Shown piece after piece: positions 45,680 to 56,034 of a stretch of 64,000 nt of DNA; the stretch's first letter is position 1; each line of letters starts with the position of its first letter. A model generated the notes under the pieces. That model searched no databases, had not been told where the DNA came from, and worked only from the letters and a program-made list of their open reading frames with translations. The position numbers and the translations under genes are program-made. Location: assembly GCF_900111985.1 (NCBI RefSeq), contig NZ_FOKI01000003.1, positions 124,001 to 188,000 of the forward strand, read 5' to 3'. The stretch comes from Clostridium frigidicarnis (lineage in GTDB: Bacteria > Bacillota > Clostridia > Clostridiales > Clostridiaceae).

Positions 45680-46826
45680 ACTATCTCTAAAAATGCGATT
45701 AACAATTCTTACTGGTTGCATTATTATAGCTATAGCCATGTGTTTAACTGCAACATCAATTTATAATATTGATAATAAATTTTCTTATCCTCAGTTAAAT
45801 AAAAATGCTATATTCTCATCAGAGATTATCCCTAGTAATATCTCTCGTGAAAAAGACAATTCTCAACTTGGTGTTACAATTCAGATCTCAGAGGCTAAAA
45901 AGCAATTTAAAGTTTCTATCCTTATATGGATGATTGGAATTATTATAGTTGGAATAGGTGCAACTTACATAATAGTTAGTAGAGCATTAAAACCATTGAA
46001 TAATCTTAGTAATACAATTAAAAATATTAATGAATATAATTTATCTCAGCCCATTGAAAATTTTTCTACCAAGGATGAAATTGGTAGTCTTGCTACTTCA
46101 TTTAACAAGATGCTTAGTAGATTGGATAAATCTTTTTCTAATCAAAAAAGATTTGCTGCCAACGCAGCTCATGAGTTAAAAACTCCCCTTGCTATAATAA
46201 AGTCAGGAATACAGGTTTTGAAACTAGACGAAAATCCATCTATTGATGATTATAAAGAAAATATAGATATTACAGAACAAAGTACTCAACGTCTAATACA
46301 AGTTGTAGATGATTTGCTTAAGTTAACTTATAATGAAATCAAAGAATTTGACGATATCATATCAGTTAATAAAGTATTTCAAGATATTATAAAAGAACTT
46401 GATGAGACTATATCATCTAAAAATATTCACATACATTTAAGTGATTTTAGTATTGATGTGCTAGGAAATAAACCTCTTATCTACAGAGCATTTTTCAATA
46501 TACTTGAAAATGCAGTAAAGTACAATAAGCAAGGTGGAAGTATTGAAGTATCTACAGAACTGTGTAATGATATGGCCGTTATTAGTATATCTGATACGGG
46601 GATTGGAATCCCCCATGATGAGATTGAAAATATATTTGATCCATTTTATCGTGTTGATAAATCCCGTTCCCGTGAAATCAGTGGTTCTGGCTTAGGTTTA
46701 TCAATTGTAAAAACTGTAATAGAAAAGCATAGCGGTACAATAAATGTTAAGAGTAATAAAGATGTTGGAACGACAGTCAACGTACTACTACCTTATTATA
46801 TCTATGATTTACCTAAGCAATTTTAA
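45669..46826 (+). CDS. Sensor histidine kinase
   Basis: 385 residues from ATG 45669 (AAGGTG upstream), overlapping the response-regulator stop by 11 nt. Two membrane helices (about 9-30 and 83-105) flank a short ~50-residue extracellular segment; HAMP domain follows (RALKPLNNLSNTIKNI). The phospho-acceptor is in AAHELKTPLAIIKSG. ATP-binding blocks N (FFNILENAVKYNK), G1 (ISDTGIGIP), F (FDPFYRVDKS) and G2 (GSGLGLSIVKT) are all intact. Pairs with the OmpR-type regulator. The small sensor domain suits a peptide, envelope-stress or antibiotic signal. Confidence 0.9.
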   Translation: MINKLSLKMRLTILTGCIIIAIAMCLTATSIYNIDNKFSYPQLNKNAIFSSEIIPSNISREKDNSQLGVTIQISEAKKQFKVSILIWMIGIIIVGIGATYIIVSRALKPLNNLSNTIKNINEYNLSQPIENFSTKDEIGSLATSFNKMLSRLDKSFSNQKRFAANAAHELKTPLAIIKSGIQVLKLDENPSIDDYKENIDITEQSTQRLIQVVDDLLKLTYNEIKEFDDIISVNKVFQDIIKELDETISSKNIHIHLSDFSIDVLGNKPLIYRAFFNILENAVKYNKQGGSIEVSTELCNDMAVISISDTGIGIPHDEIENIFDPFYRVDKSRSREISGSGLGLSIVKTVIEKHSGTINVKSNKDVGTTVNVLLPYYIYDLPKQF

Positions 46827-47008
46827 GTAAAAAACTTATACAAGTTACAAACTATTTTAATATTAAATTTTTCAAACTTGTCAATTTATAAATTGATAAG
46901 TTGTTATTAATTAAGTTAAGATTCAAGTTAATTAAATTTAAACTGAAATTTGTAAGTGCCAGGCTAAAATTCTTTATTTTTAAATAATAAGTTTTTAAAT
47001 AAAATAAA

Positions 47009-47042
47009 AAAATAGTTAATATTATTGATAATATTAACTATT
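47009..47042 (-). terminator. Terminator overlapping the YihY stop codon
   Basis: AATAGTTAATATTA / TAATATTAACTATT around TTGA; T-run TTTTTTTATTTT on the minus strand. The stem starts at the TAG stop. Confidence 0.8.
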
Positions 47043-47976
47043 TTTTATGTTGCTTTGCATCCCTTAAAAAAATTGATTTTTGGGTTAAAAATGCGTTTAC
47101 CTCTCCACCAAGAAGTATTATTAATGAACTTAAATAAAGCCACGTCATAAGAACAATTACTGCTCCTATGCCTCCATATCTTTTTGCATAGTTAGCTATG
47201 TTATTTACATAATATGAAAAACATGCTGAGGTTATTATCCATCCTAAAGTTGCAAATATTGCTCCTGGCAATACATCAACCCACTTCTGTCTTTTACATG
47301 GAGTATATATATATAATAATGTAAAAACTAATATCATCATTACTATAATTACACCATACCGAAGGAGCTGCCAGACTTGTATAAATATGAGATCGTATTT
47401 TGTTAATTTAAATATTTCTTTTCCTATTATGTCACCAAATACCAATAAACTTAATGCTGTTATTATTATTATACATATTGCAATTGTAAAAACTATAGAT
47501 AAAAAAAACGTACTTATGTATCCCCTTACTTCATTTGTACTATATGCTTTATTAAGACCTCTTATTATGGCCCTAAACCCAGAAGCAGCTGTCCATATAG
47601 TTAAGATTAAGCTCAGTGATAATATATTTCCATTTTGATATGTTAATATATCTTTTACCGTCTGCTCTATAAGGTTATATGCACTAGTTGGCAATAAAGC
47701 ATTTAATGTATTTAGTACTTCATTTGGATTTAACTTTAAATGTCCTATAAGGGTCATTAAGAATATCAAAAAAGGGAAAAAAGCTAAGACTAAACTATAT
47801 GCTAACTGAGATGCTAGAGCAAATATATCATCATCACTTATCTTGTTTTGAATGATTTTCACCTTATGAATAACCGACATCATTATAAACTTCACGTCCT
47901 TTTTATTTTTAGAGTATCTTATCATTTTAAACAAAACATACATGTATTTCAATATAGAACGATTCTTCTCCATCAT
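47038..47976 (-). CDS. YihY/BrkB family membrane protein
   Basis: 312 residues with about six membrane helices. Family signatures: DDIFALASQLAYSLVLAFFP, FLIFLMTLIGHL, WTAASGFRAIIRGLNKAY and the end block YGGIGAVIVLMTWLYLSSLI plus LLGGEVNA. Role of the family is unsettled (formerly RNase BN, now regarded as a membrane transporter or envelope protein). The ribosome site before ATG is weak. Transcribed alone; the terminator begins at its stop codon. Confidence 0.9.
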   Translation of the reverse strand: MMEKNRSILKYMYVLFKMIRYSKNKKDVKFIMMSVIHKVKIIQNKISDDDIFALASQLAYSLVLAFFPFLIFLMTLIGHLKLNPNEVLNTLNALLPTSAYNLIEQTVKDILTYQNGNILSLSLILTIWTAASGFRAIIRGLNKAYSTNEVRGYISTFFLSIVFTIAICIIIITALSLLVFGDIIGKEIFKLTKYDLIFIQVWQLLRYGVIIVMMILVFTLLYIYTPCKRQKWVDVLPGAIFATLGWIITSACFSYYVNNIANYAKRYGGIGAVIVLMTWLYLSSLIILLGGEVNAFLTQKSIFLRDAKQHKK

Positions 47977-48021
47977 ATAAAGTTATTGTTAACTACATTT
48001 TTTAATGTATACACTTTTTTT

Positions 48022-48082
48022 GAGTTACAATTTACAATTTATTGTTAAAAACCACATGTTTTCTTAACTTGTAACTTGCCAC
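48022..48082 (+). repeat. Type-B dispersed repeat, fragment
   Basis: AGTTACAATTTACAATTTATTG, AAAACCACATGTTTTCTTAAC, then CTTGTAACTTGCC; much shortened. 47977-48359 otherwise contains only the type-A copy at 48201. Confidence 0.5.
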
Positions 48083-48200
48083 ATTTATATTATACCTTAT
48101 ACTATTGTAAATTTATACCATTAATTATTTTACATATTTTAAAATCTCAATTTATTTTTGCATATTGTTTTTAATTATACATAATTTCTTAGTTTTTATT

Positions 48201-48257
48201 AGGCACATGAAAGAAAATAAACTAGTATACTGACTTGTTATTTTTTTGAATGTGCCT
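48201..48257. repeat. Type-A palindromic repeat, standard form
   Basis: 57 bp from AGGCACATGAAAG to TTTGAATGTGCCT, core AAACTAGTATACTGACTTG. Almost identical to the copy at 57041. Confidence 0.8.
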
Positions 48258-48359
48258 TATGTTTTAAACAAGTTAATTTTTTGTTTTGCTTGAAATATAT
48301 TCAAATTTTTATGCTATAATTATTATAATAATGTTATGTTTAAATTGGGGGGGTTCTAA

Positions 48360-49607
48360 TTGAAAAAAATATCTACCAAACTATTGTTACTTATATCATT
48401 AATAACCTTATCAATATCTGTTATATCTGTACTATTGAGTAAGTTTAAAATCCATTTTGCACTTATAATTTTAATAAATGTTGCACTTTCATTAATTATA
48501 GGATTCATTGTATTAAATGCAACTCTTAGTAAGTACATTTTAAAAGCTAAAAATGTTTTAGACAAAACTGAGCAATTTGATTTAATAGAAGATAAGGACT
48601 TTGAATTTTTAGCAAATCGCCATTCAGAAGTTGGTGATCTTGCTAGGTCTATAAGTTCAATGAGGATAAAATTCAAAAATTTAGTTGATGAATTTAAAAA
48701 CATATCCTCTGAAACTTTACTTGCCTCTTCAGAACTTTCATCATCATCAGATGAAATGGTACACGCTATAGAATCTGTTTCTAATACAATAGATGATTTA
48801 GCAAGCGGCGCTCAAAATCAAGCAGTTCATACTTCTGAAATATCTACAAAACTTAATTCTTTAGGAGAACAAGTTGATTTGATAGTTGATCTTTCAAAGG
48901 AACTTAAGAATAATTCAGATAAAATTATTCAGGATAATTCAGATGGTCTATCGGCTTTACATGATCTTTCAGCTAAAATGAAGGCTGATATGACGGCAAC
49001 ATCTAAAACTCATGATACTGTTGAAGAGTTAGCATTAAAATCAAACTCCATAGGAGACATTTTAACAACAATAAAAAACATAGCTGAGCAAACTAACTTA
49101 TTAGCATTAAACGCTGCCATAGAAGCTGCTAGAGCAGGAGAACAAGGTCTAGGCTTCGCTGTGGTTGCTGATGAGATAAGAAAATTGTCTGAGGAAACCA
49201 CTAGATCAACTACAGACATAGAAATACTTATAAATGACATTCAATCTTCAATATCCGCTACAAAGAAGGATATGGATAGCTCGAAAAATTCAAATTCCAT
49301 AGCCAATGATGCTTTAAATCATGCTAAGGAATCCTTTATATCTATTGACTCAAACATAATGGCTTCAAACGATAAAATTAAAGGTCTAGAAAAAATGGTT
49401 ATAACTCTTGAAAATGATAAAAATGCAGTTATAACTGGTGTCGAAAATGTATCTGCTATATCTCAAGAATTTGCAGCAGGTACTCAACAAGTTGCTAGCT
49501 CCACAACAACACATTTAAACACCATAGAAGCAATCTCCGAAATATCAGAAAAATTAAAAACCCTAGTAACAAAAATCAACGAAATGATAAAACTCTTTAA
49601 AATATAA
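48360..49607 (+). CDS. Methyl-accepting chemotaxis protein, short sensor
   Basis: 415 residues. Two adjacent membrane helices (about 7-27 and 31-53) leave virtually no extracellular domain; a HAMP-like linker ([16 protein letters not shown]) leads into a coiled-coil signalling domain with the tip [19 protein letters not shown]. It would sense membrane or cytoplasmic cues and control CheA. ATG at 48360 follows an unusual G-run GGGGGGGTTCTA as ribosome site. Strong terminator directly after the stop. Also read as a transducer of non-chemotactic signalling. Confidence 0.9.
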   Translation: MKKISTKLLLLISLITLSISVISVLLSKFKIHFALIILINVALSLIIGFIVLNATLSKYILKAKNVLDKTEQFDLIEDKDFEFLANRHSEVGDLARSISSMRIKFKNLVDEFKNISSETLLASSELSSSSDEMVHAIESVSNTIDDLASGAQNQAVHTSEISTKLNSLGEQVDLIVDLSKELKNNSDKIIQDNSDGLSALHDLSAKMKADMTATSKTHDTVEELALKSNSIGDILTTIKNIAEQTNLLALNAAIEAARAGEQGLGFAVVADEIRKLSEETTRSTTDIEILINDIQSSISATKKDMDSSKNSNSIANDALNHAKESFISIDSNIMASNDKIKGLEKMVITLENDKNAVITGVENVSAISQEFAAGTQQVASSTTTHLNTIEAISEISEKLKTLVTKINEMIKLFKI

Positions 49608-49649
49608 AAAAAATAAGTTCATGTGGGTCCGCCACATGAGCTTATTTTT
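49607..49649. terminator. Bidirectional terminator between convergent genes
   Basis: AAAAATAAGTTCATGTGG / CCACATGAGCTTATTTTT around GTCCG, serving the chemotaxis gene and the LCP-like gene. Nearly the same stem occurs at 19034. Confidence 0.9.
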
Positions 49650-49658
49650 CTTACTAAA

Positions 49659-50561
49659 TTATCTACTTGGTCTTATTCCATTTATAACAAAATCTTTTAA
49701 CATCCTCTTATTGACCTCTTCATCCCATTTTATATAATAAATATTTGGTTCTTTTTGAAGTTGTAATGAAAATGTATTTTCAATTGGTAATGCTAAAGAT
49801 GTAACTTCATAATTCTTACCTATTAAATTTGAAAACATCAATACAATTTCAGTGTTTGAAAAATTTGTAGTTATTGCTGGAGCAGCTCCTATTAAAACTT
49901 TAGGTGCTTTAAAGAAGTTTAATTCAGATGTTTTAATTAGTATGCTATTCATTACAGTTATACATCTTGCCTCTATATTAAAGTCACTATCTGCTACCCC
50001 TCTATAGCTATAATACTTTATCACCTGTTCACCATTTAATTCTTGATTTCCTTGTTTCATATCACTATCAATGAATGGTATATCTTCAGATGTTATAGGT
50101 AAAGTTATATTGCCAAGAGAATTAACTACTTTATCAATTTTAGAAAAATCTATTTCTGTGTACTTATCTATATCTAAATCAAATGTTGAATTCATTCCCT
50201 TTATTAATAACTCTATTCCGCCTTCTTTATATAAATCTCCAAAAGTATATTTATCATACCCTTCTAAATTAACCATAGTTTTCTCATGAATTGCAGTAAA
50301 TCTTAGTTCTTTTTTATCTGTATTTCCACTTGAAAGTATACCTAAAGAATATATTGGATTTCCCTCACGGTCTCCAAGGTACCCTACTATAAGAGAATCC
50401 TTAACTTTAACACTTGAATTTAATGATATAGCTTCTTTGTTTATTGCCTTTTTAGGAACCTTTACTGCCGAAGAATACATGTATGTCATTATAATAAAAA
50501 AACTTATTAATACAACGGCACATATTACATTAAATACTTTGTTTTTCTTAGATAGTTTCAT
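49659..50561 (-). CDS. Degenerate LCP-family protein, probably non-catalytic
   Basis: 300 residues: membrane helix (about 12-29), then a domain that follows the LCP plan (FGDLYKEGGIELLIKGMNST, DKYTEIDFSKIDKVVNSLG, ELNGEQVIKYYSYRG, VNKRMLKDFVINGIRPSR). The catalytic positions are lost: the R-S-D-A-T block is IYSLGILSS, the M-R-D block is IHEKTMV, the N-H-A block is gone, and the RTDRQR run is NIEARCI. The fold may be kept for binding of lipid-linked polymer, with no transfer activity. AAAGGTGATGT precedes ATG. Converges on the chemotaxis gene. Confidence 0.75.
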   Translation of the reverse strand: MKLSKKNKVFNVICAVVLISFFIIMTYMYSSAVKVPKKAINKEAISLNSSVKVKDSLIVGYLGDREGNPIYSLGILSSGNTDKKELRFTAIHEKTMVNLEGYDKYTFGDLYKEGGIELLIKGMNSTFDLDIDKYTEIDFSKIDKVVNSLGNITLPITSEDIPFIDSDMKQGNQELNGEQVIKYYSYRGVADSDFNIEARCITVMNSILIKTSELNFFKAPKVLIGAAPAITTNFSNTEIVLMFSNLIGKNYEVTSLALPIENTFSLQLQKEPNIYYIKWDEEVNKRMLKDFVINGIRPSR

Positions 50562-50751
50562 AGTTACATCACCTTTTTCCTTTAAGAGTATACTTATGTA
50601 AGTGACAAGGTTAGAGTGGCAAGTGACAAGTTTAGTTAACTATAAACTTACAATGCTTAACTTGTTATTTAAAATTTATCACTGGATAGACTTTATCACC
50701 CATAAATCCTATTCAATCCAACTTATCCCTTCTCACTTATCCTGTATCGCT

Positions 50752-53286
50752 CTATATTTTAAAATTCTGTACGTCTTTCCCTGGCATAGGTTTGCTATAA
50801 TAATATCCTTGTATTATATCACATTTTAAATCTTTTAAAACTTCCATTTCTTCTTTATTTTCAACACCCTCTGCAACAACTAATAAATCTATATTATGGG
50901 CTATATTAATTATAGCCTGCACTATTTGCTTTCTTACAGAATCATTTTGTACTCCTGTTACAAAGGACTTATCTATTTTTAATGTATTTATAGGTATATC
51001 TATTAGATAACTCAGTGATGAGTACCCTGTTCCAAAGTCATCTAAAGCTATGCTAATTCCTGCACTTCTTAGTTTTTCTAATATCTTATTATTCTTTTCT
51101 ATATCTTTCATATAAGTGGTTTCTGTTATTTCTAACTGAATTTCCTTTGTTTCAACTTTATATCTATCTAGTATTTGTTTTAATCTAGTAATAAATGTTT
51201 TTTGTATTAATTGTACTGGCGATATATTTATAGCTATTTGTTTGAATTCTACATTTTCTATCTTCCAAATATTTATTTGTCTACATACTTCTTCTATTAT
51301 CCAATATCCTAATTCTTCAATTATCCCACAGGTTTCTGCAAGAGGGATAAATTCCATAGGTGAAATATATGATTCTTTCTCCTTATCATACCATCTTATA
51401 AGAGCTTCATAGCCGCTTATTTCATTAGACACAATGTTTATCTTAGGTTGATAATTTAATGTAAATTCATTATTTTTTAATGCCCTATTAAGATCCCGTT
51501 CCATTTTTAATTTTTTATCCATTTCTTCCTTCAAGTAAGAATTAAAGAATTCATATCTATTTTTTCCATTTTGTTTAGCTTTATACATAGCTATATCTGC
51601 ATTTATTAATAATTGTTTATCATCCCTACTATGACATGGATATATTGCAACTCCTTCGCTACATGTTATATTTAAAATTTTATTATTTATTAAAAATTCT
51701 TTATTAAATATATTAATTAAATCTTTGCATATTATATTAAGCTCTTGTATACTATCAAAATAATTTATTATCACAACAAACTCATCTCCAGCTATACGAT
51801 ATACTTCTCCACTATTTTTAATTTTTATAACTGAATACATTTCTGTAGCCACTCTTCTTAATAATGCATCTCCGTAATCATGACCTAAAGTATCATTTAT
51901 AAGTTTGAAGTTATCTAAATCTATAAATAATATTGCTCCTTTTTGATTTTTTAATTCCCATAAATCAATATACTTTTTTATATCCAGCATAAATCTTTTT
52001 AGATTTTTAAGACCTGTTAAAGAGTCATGATATGCAAGATATTCTATTCTCCTCTCTTTAATCTTAGTATCTGTTATATCTGTTAGTGACCCTGCTACTT
52101 TTAACAATTCACCATGTTCATCATATAACGCATTACCTCTTAAAGAGAACCATATTGTTATTCCATCAGGTTTTGTTATTCTAAACTCGTGCTTAAGAAT
52201 TTTTTTATTATGGGTTCTAATTCCTTTGACTATTTCTAATAAACCTTCTCTATCATCTTTATAAGCAAGTTCAAACAGTTCTACTCTCATTTCACCTTTT
52301 TTAAAAATATTTTTAGTATATCCAGTTATTTTATTCCACTTATCAGATAATATAAACCTTTTCTCTACCTCATCATACTCCCATATAATATCATTAGAAC
52401 CTTCTATGGCCAGTTCATATCGTTCTTCAACTTCTCTTCTTGCTACAATTTCCTCTTGGAGTTTATCTCCAATTTTTTTTAGATTTAATATATTTTTATT
52501 TTTCTTAAGCATCATATATCCCATATAATTCAAAACTGTCAAAACAACAGATATTAATGTTAATACTATACCATTTGTTATAAGCTTTTTCTTAAATACA
52601 TTAGGTTTTAACGCTAAATCCAGAAAACAACTTTCACCACTTATGTTAATTCTCTCTGAATGAAATTCTCTTTGAAAATTAGTATCACTCCCCCAAATAG
52701 TACCATTTACCTTACATCTAATTCTAAAATCATAATTTTCATACACATCATGTAGAAGATTAAGCTTAATTAGCTCATCTACATCTATATTAAATACAAA
52801 AAATTTAATCTTTTTATTAATAATAATGCCTTGTATAGCATTTATTTTACTCTTACTATTTTTATCCGGTAACATATAGATTGTGCTGGGCAAATCCACT
52901 CCATTATTATGATTTTCATAAATATTTTTTAATTCTTCATAATCTAGATATTCTTCTTTGGGGTCTTGTCCATTAATTAGTGTTTTACTCTCATTATTTT
53001 CATTTATAATATACATGTGTTTTAACTCTGGATTTTTCAATCTATAATTTTCAATATTATAACTTTCATTACACTTCTCCTCAAAAAATCCAAAACAAAC
53101 ATAATACGCAGAGTGTATTATATTTTCAATTTTATCTTCTAAAATTTTATCAGAATATACACCTAAAGATTTATAATCCATCTGCTGATAATTATAATAA
53201 TTTTTATATATACATATTATTATTGCTATTTCAATTGCAAAGAAAAAATACATCAATTTATTTTTAGGTAATTTTCTAAATTTCAT
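50752..53286 (-). CDS. PAS-GGDEF-EAL protein (cyclic-di-GMP turnover)
   Basis: 844 residues from ATG 53286, chosen for GAAGGG 6 nt upstream (the frame stays open 45 nt further up without a site). Membrane helix near the start, an extracellular sensory region of ~220 residues, a second helix, a PAS/PAC unit (NDIIWEYDEVEKRFILSDKW; RITKPDGITIWFSLRGNALY), a GGDEF domain with the A-G-D-E-F variant (VYRIAGDEFVVII), and an EAL domain with SGYEALIRW, DDFGTGYSSL and VVAEGVEN intact. Both synthase and phosphodiesterase activity look possible. It probably tunes motility or surface adhesion in response to an outside signal. Confidence 0.92.
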   Translation of the reverse strand: MKFRKLPKNKLMYFFFAIEIAIIICIYKNYYNYQQMDYKSLGVYSDKILEDKIENIIHSAYYVCFGFFEEKCNESYNIENYRLKNPELKHMYIINENNESKTLINGQDPKEEYLDYEELKNIYENHNNGVDLPSTIYMLPDKNSKSKINAIQGIIINKKIKFFVFNIDVDELIKLNLLHDVYENYDFRIRCKVNGTIWGSDTNFQREFHSERINISGESCFLDLALKPNVFKKKLITNGIVLTLISVVLTVLNYMGYMMLKKNKNILNLKKIGDKLQEEIVARREVEERYELAIEGSNDIIWEYDEVEKRFILSDKWNKITGYTKNIFKKGEMRVELFELAYKDDREGLLEIVKGIRTHNKKILKHEFRITKPDGITIWFSLRGNALYDEHGELLKVAGSLTDITDTKIKERRIEYLAYHDSLTGLKNLKRFMLDIKKYIDLWELKNQKGAILFIDLDNFKLINDTLGHDYGDALLRRVATEMYSVIKIKNSGEVYRIAGDEFVVIINYFDSIQELNIICKDLINIFNKEFLINNKILNITCSEGVAIYPCHSRDDKQLLINADIAMYKAKQNGKNRYEFFNSYLKEEMDKKLKMERDLNRALKNNEFTLNYQPKINIVSNEISGYEALIRWYDKEKESYISPMEFIPLAETCGIIEELGYWIIEEVCRQINIWKIENVEFKQIAINISPVQLIQKTFITRLKQILDRYKVETKEIQLEITETTYMKDIEKNNKILEKLRSAGISIALDDFGTGYSSLSYLIDIPINTLKIDKSFVTGVQNDSVRKQIVQAIINIAHNIDLLVVAEGVENKEEMEVLKDLKCDIIQGYYYSKPMPGKDVQNFKI

Positions 53287-53378
53287 ATCTATCCCTTCAC
53301 ACTTTCTTATAATTATTAAAATTTTTTTCACTTCTATGATATTATATACTAAATAATATAATTAAAGGAGATGTTTTT

Positions 53379-54221
53379 ATGGTTTTTAGTATTTTTAATG
53401 ATTTTTTAGAAATTTTTGTAAAATCTCACGGTGCAGAACTATCAAGTATATTAAAATACGATATAGAGTACCTTTGGCAAGGTGATGAAACCTATTGGAC
53501 TGGCCAATCCCCAATTCTTTTTCCCATTGTTGGTAAACTTAAAAGTGGAATAATGCCTCAGCATGGATTTGGAAGAAGAAGTGATTTTTCTTTAATTGAA
53601 CATAGAGATTCTTTTATATCTTTTAACCTTAAATATAACGAAGATACACTGAAAGTCTATCCCTATAAATCTTCTCTTACTTTGTCTTATGAATTAGTTG
53701 AGAATACAATTAAAGTATCCTACAATGTAGAAAATTTAGATAATAAGGATATTTACTTTTCTATAGGGGCTCACCCAGCCTTTAACGTTCCATTATTCGA
53801 AACTGAATCCCTGGAAGACTATTACATAGAGCTTGAGTCTAAGGAAACAGCTCCTATATTCCCAGTGACAAAAGATGGATTTATATCTAAAGATACGAAG
53901 AGTTTCTTTAATAATAATAATTTAATACCTTTGACCTCCAAACTTTTCATAAATGATGCTCTAATTTTTAACAATCTTAATTCTAATGAAATGGCTATTA
54001 AGAATACTAAAAACTCAAGAAGCATAAAATTAAACTTTAACGGATTCCCTTGGTTTGGAATATGGTCTAAACCAAATAATGCTCCATTTGTATGTTTAGA
54101 ACCTTGGTTTGGTCATGCTGATTTCGATGATTTTAACGGAGATTTCAGTGAAAAAGATGGTTTAATAAAGCTTAACGTAGGTGAGAAATTTAATACGTCA
54201 TACACTATTACTGTAATTTAG
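53379..54221 (+). CDS. Aldose 1-epimerase family protein (LacX-like)
   Basis: 280 residues in the galactose-mutarotase fold. Conserved points: SPILFPIVGKL, MPQHGFGRRSDF, FSIGAHPAFNVP (with the catalytic-type His) and FVCLEPWFGHAD near the end. The family interconverts alpha and beta anomers of sugars; the substrate is not known. AAAGGAG 8 nt before ATG. Divergent from the EAL gene and transcribed alone. Confidence 0.88.
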   Translation: MVFSIFNDFLEIFVKSHGAELSSILKYDIEYLWQGDETYWTGQSPILFPIVGKLKSGIMPQHGFGRRSDFSLIEHRDSFISFNLKYNEDTLKVYPYKSSLTLSYELVENTIKVSYNVENLDNKDIYFSIGAHPAFNVPLFETESLEDYYIELESKETAPIFPVTKDGFISKDTKSFFNNNNLIPLTSKLFINDALIFNNLNSNEMAIKNTKNSRSIKLNFNGFPWFGIWSKPNNAPFVCLEPWFGHADFDDFNGDFSEKDGLIKLNVGEKFNTSYTITVI

Positions 54222-54229
54222 AATAAAGG

Positions 54230-54672
54230 TGGTTACACCACATTTTTAATTGAGAATTGAGATTTGACAATTGACAATTGTGGTTGAAAGTCACAGACTT
54301 CCTTAATATCAAGTTGAGAGTTGAAAGTGGAAAGCCACTTTCAACTTTCAACCTTCAATTTTCAACTAAAATTTCTATATGTAAGAAGATTTCATCATTC
54401 AATTTTTAAGCTTACAACTTGTCACTAAAATAAGAAGAGAGGTTATTTACATTACAATCTCAATGTGGACTAAATTAATAAAATCATAAAAATGGCAACA
54501 AAAAAGACCCGCAAGAATTTCTCCACACAAGTCTTTCTTATAGTTGAAAACCATAGGTTTTTCACAAAATGTTTTTAGTTCAAAAATCCTCTATAAGAAA
54601 ATTTCATCCTTCATTGTCAATCATCAATTCTCAATTTTCAATTTCTTAAACTTATCACTTGCTACTTTCCAC
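54230..54672 (+). repeat. Two type-B dispersed repeats flanking a short unique stretch
   Basis: 54230-54440 begins with a GTGGTTACACCAC hairpin, then AATTGAGAATTGAG, GAAAGTCACAGACTTCC and a perfect inner palindrome GAAAGTGGAAAGCCACTTTC. 54541-54672 is a second right-hand copy (CAATCATCAATTCTCAATTTTC). Between them lies AAAAAAGACCCGCAAG, also found at 13026. Confidence 0.7.
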
Positions 54673-54687
54673 TTTCAAATACCCCAC

Positions 54688-56034
54688 TTATACTAAAAAC
54701 TCTATAAACACTGTTGCAAGTCCTAAGAAAAAGAAGAACCCACATATATCTGTTACTGTTGTTACAAATACTGATGATGCTAAAGCTGGATCTATTTTAA
54801 GCTTTTTTAGTGTCATTGGTACTAAGAATCCTGCTAATGTGGCTGCTGTCATATTTAAAAGCATTGCACATCCTATTACTAACCCTAGTATTGGATTTCC
54901 TGACCAAAGCCAAGCAAGTAATGCTACTCCACAACCTATAGATGCTCCATTTATCATTCCAACCCTTATTTCTTTAAATAGTACCTTCTTAGAATTTTCA
55001 TAAGTTAATTGACCAAGAGCTATACCTCTTACCACAAGTGTTAATGTTTGAGTACCTGCATTTCCACCCATACCAGCAACTATAGGCATGAATGTTGCAA
55101 GGACAACAACTTGACTTATTGTATTTTCAAATAAACTTACAACTGATGAGGCAAGTATTGCTGTTAATAAGTTTACACATAGCCATGGAAGTCTACTCTT
55201 TATTGATGCAATTGTTCCACCCGCAACATTTTCGCCTTCATCTATTCCTGCAAGACGGTGAATGTCTTCTGTATCTTCTTCTCTTAATACATCAATAATA
55301 TCATCAACTGTTATAACTCCTAACATTACCCCCTGTTCATCTACAACAGGCATATTCATAAAACCATACTTTTCAAACTTATTTGCAACTTCTTCTTGAT
55401 CCATATCTGCAGGTATGCTTATTACATTTTCACTCATTATATCTTTTATTTTTGTTTCAAATGTAGCTGTAACTAAATCTCTTAAAGATAAAACACCTTT
55501 TAATACTTCTCTTTCGTCTAAAACATAAAGATAGTATACACTTTCCGCATCTGGTGCTGCATCTTGTAAATATGTAAATGTATCCTGAACAGTCTTATTG
55601 TCCATTATACTTATAAATTCTGTGGCCATAAGCCCCCCTGCTGTTTCAGGGTCATATGTTAAAAGTTCCTTAACATCATCTCTATCTTCTTTTGATGTTA
55701 ATTTTTCTATAAATTTATTAGCTTCTATAGGTGTTATCGTACCAAGAAGGTCGGCTAAATCATCGGAACTCATTTCGTTCAATATTTTTCCTTGATTTAA
55801 TTCAGAGAATAAAGAGAGTAGTTTCATCTGCTCTTCTTCTTCAGCTTCTCCTATAACTTCTGCAACCATCCAATGTGGCAATTTAGAGAGTATAATATAC
55901 AACTTATCTTCTTCCACTTTTTCAATTACATCCAAGACATCTGCTGGATGTATATCTTCTATATGTTCACTTATTTCTGCTACTGAACTATTCATTAAAA
56001 ACTCTAAAAGCTCATTGTCTGTTCTTGATTGCAT
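54688..56034 (-). CDS. mgtE: Magnesium transporter MgtE
   Basis: 448 residues: helical N-domain (1-130, HPADVLDVIEKVEEDKLY), two CBS domains (about 135-255, LSLRDLVTATFETKIKDIMS; EKYGFMNMPVVDEQGVMLGV), then a five-helix membrane domain with the family's GNAGTQTLTLVVRGIALG and SVFVTTVTDICGFFFF with its conserved Asp. CBS and N-domain gate the channel by Mg2+ binding. GGGAA before ATG. No M-box leader is visible upstream. Expressed alone. Confidence 0.93.
   Translation of the reverse strand: MQSRTDNELLEFLMNSSVAEISEHIEDIHPADVLDVIEKVEEDKLYIILSKLPHWMVAEVIGEAEEEEQMKLLSLFSELNQGKILNEMSSDDLADLLGTITPIEANKFIEKLTSKEDRDDVKELLTYDPETAGGLMATEFISIMDNKTVQDTFTYLQDAAPDAESVYYLYVLDEREVLKGVLSLRDLVTATFETKIKDIMSENVISIPADMDQEEVANKFEKYGFMNMPVVDEQGVMLGVITVDDIIDVLREEDTEDIHRLAGIDEGENVAGGTIASIKSRLPWLCVNLLTAILASSVVSLFENTISQVVVLATFMPIVAGMGGNAGTQTLTLVVRGIALGQLTYENSKKVLFKEIRVGMINGASIGCGVALLAWLWSGNPILGLVIGCAMLLNMTAATLAGFLVPMTLKKLKIDPALASSVFVTTVTDICGFFFFLGLATVFIEFLV

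Noticed and set aside
53287-53331. Longer N-terminus for the GGDEF-EAL protein
   Set aside because: No ribosome site, whereas ATG 53286 is preceded by GAAGGG at proper spacing.
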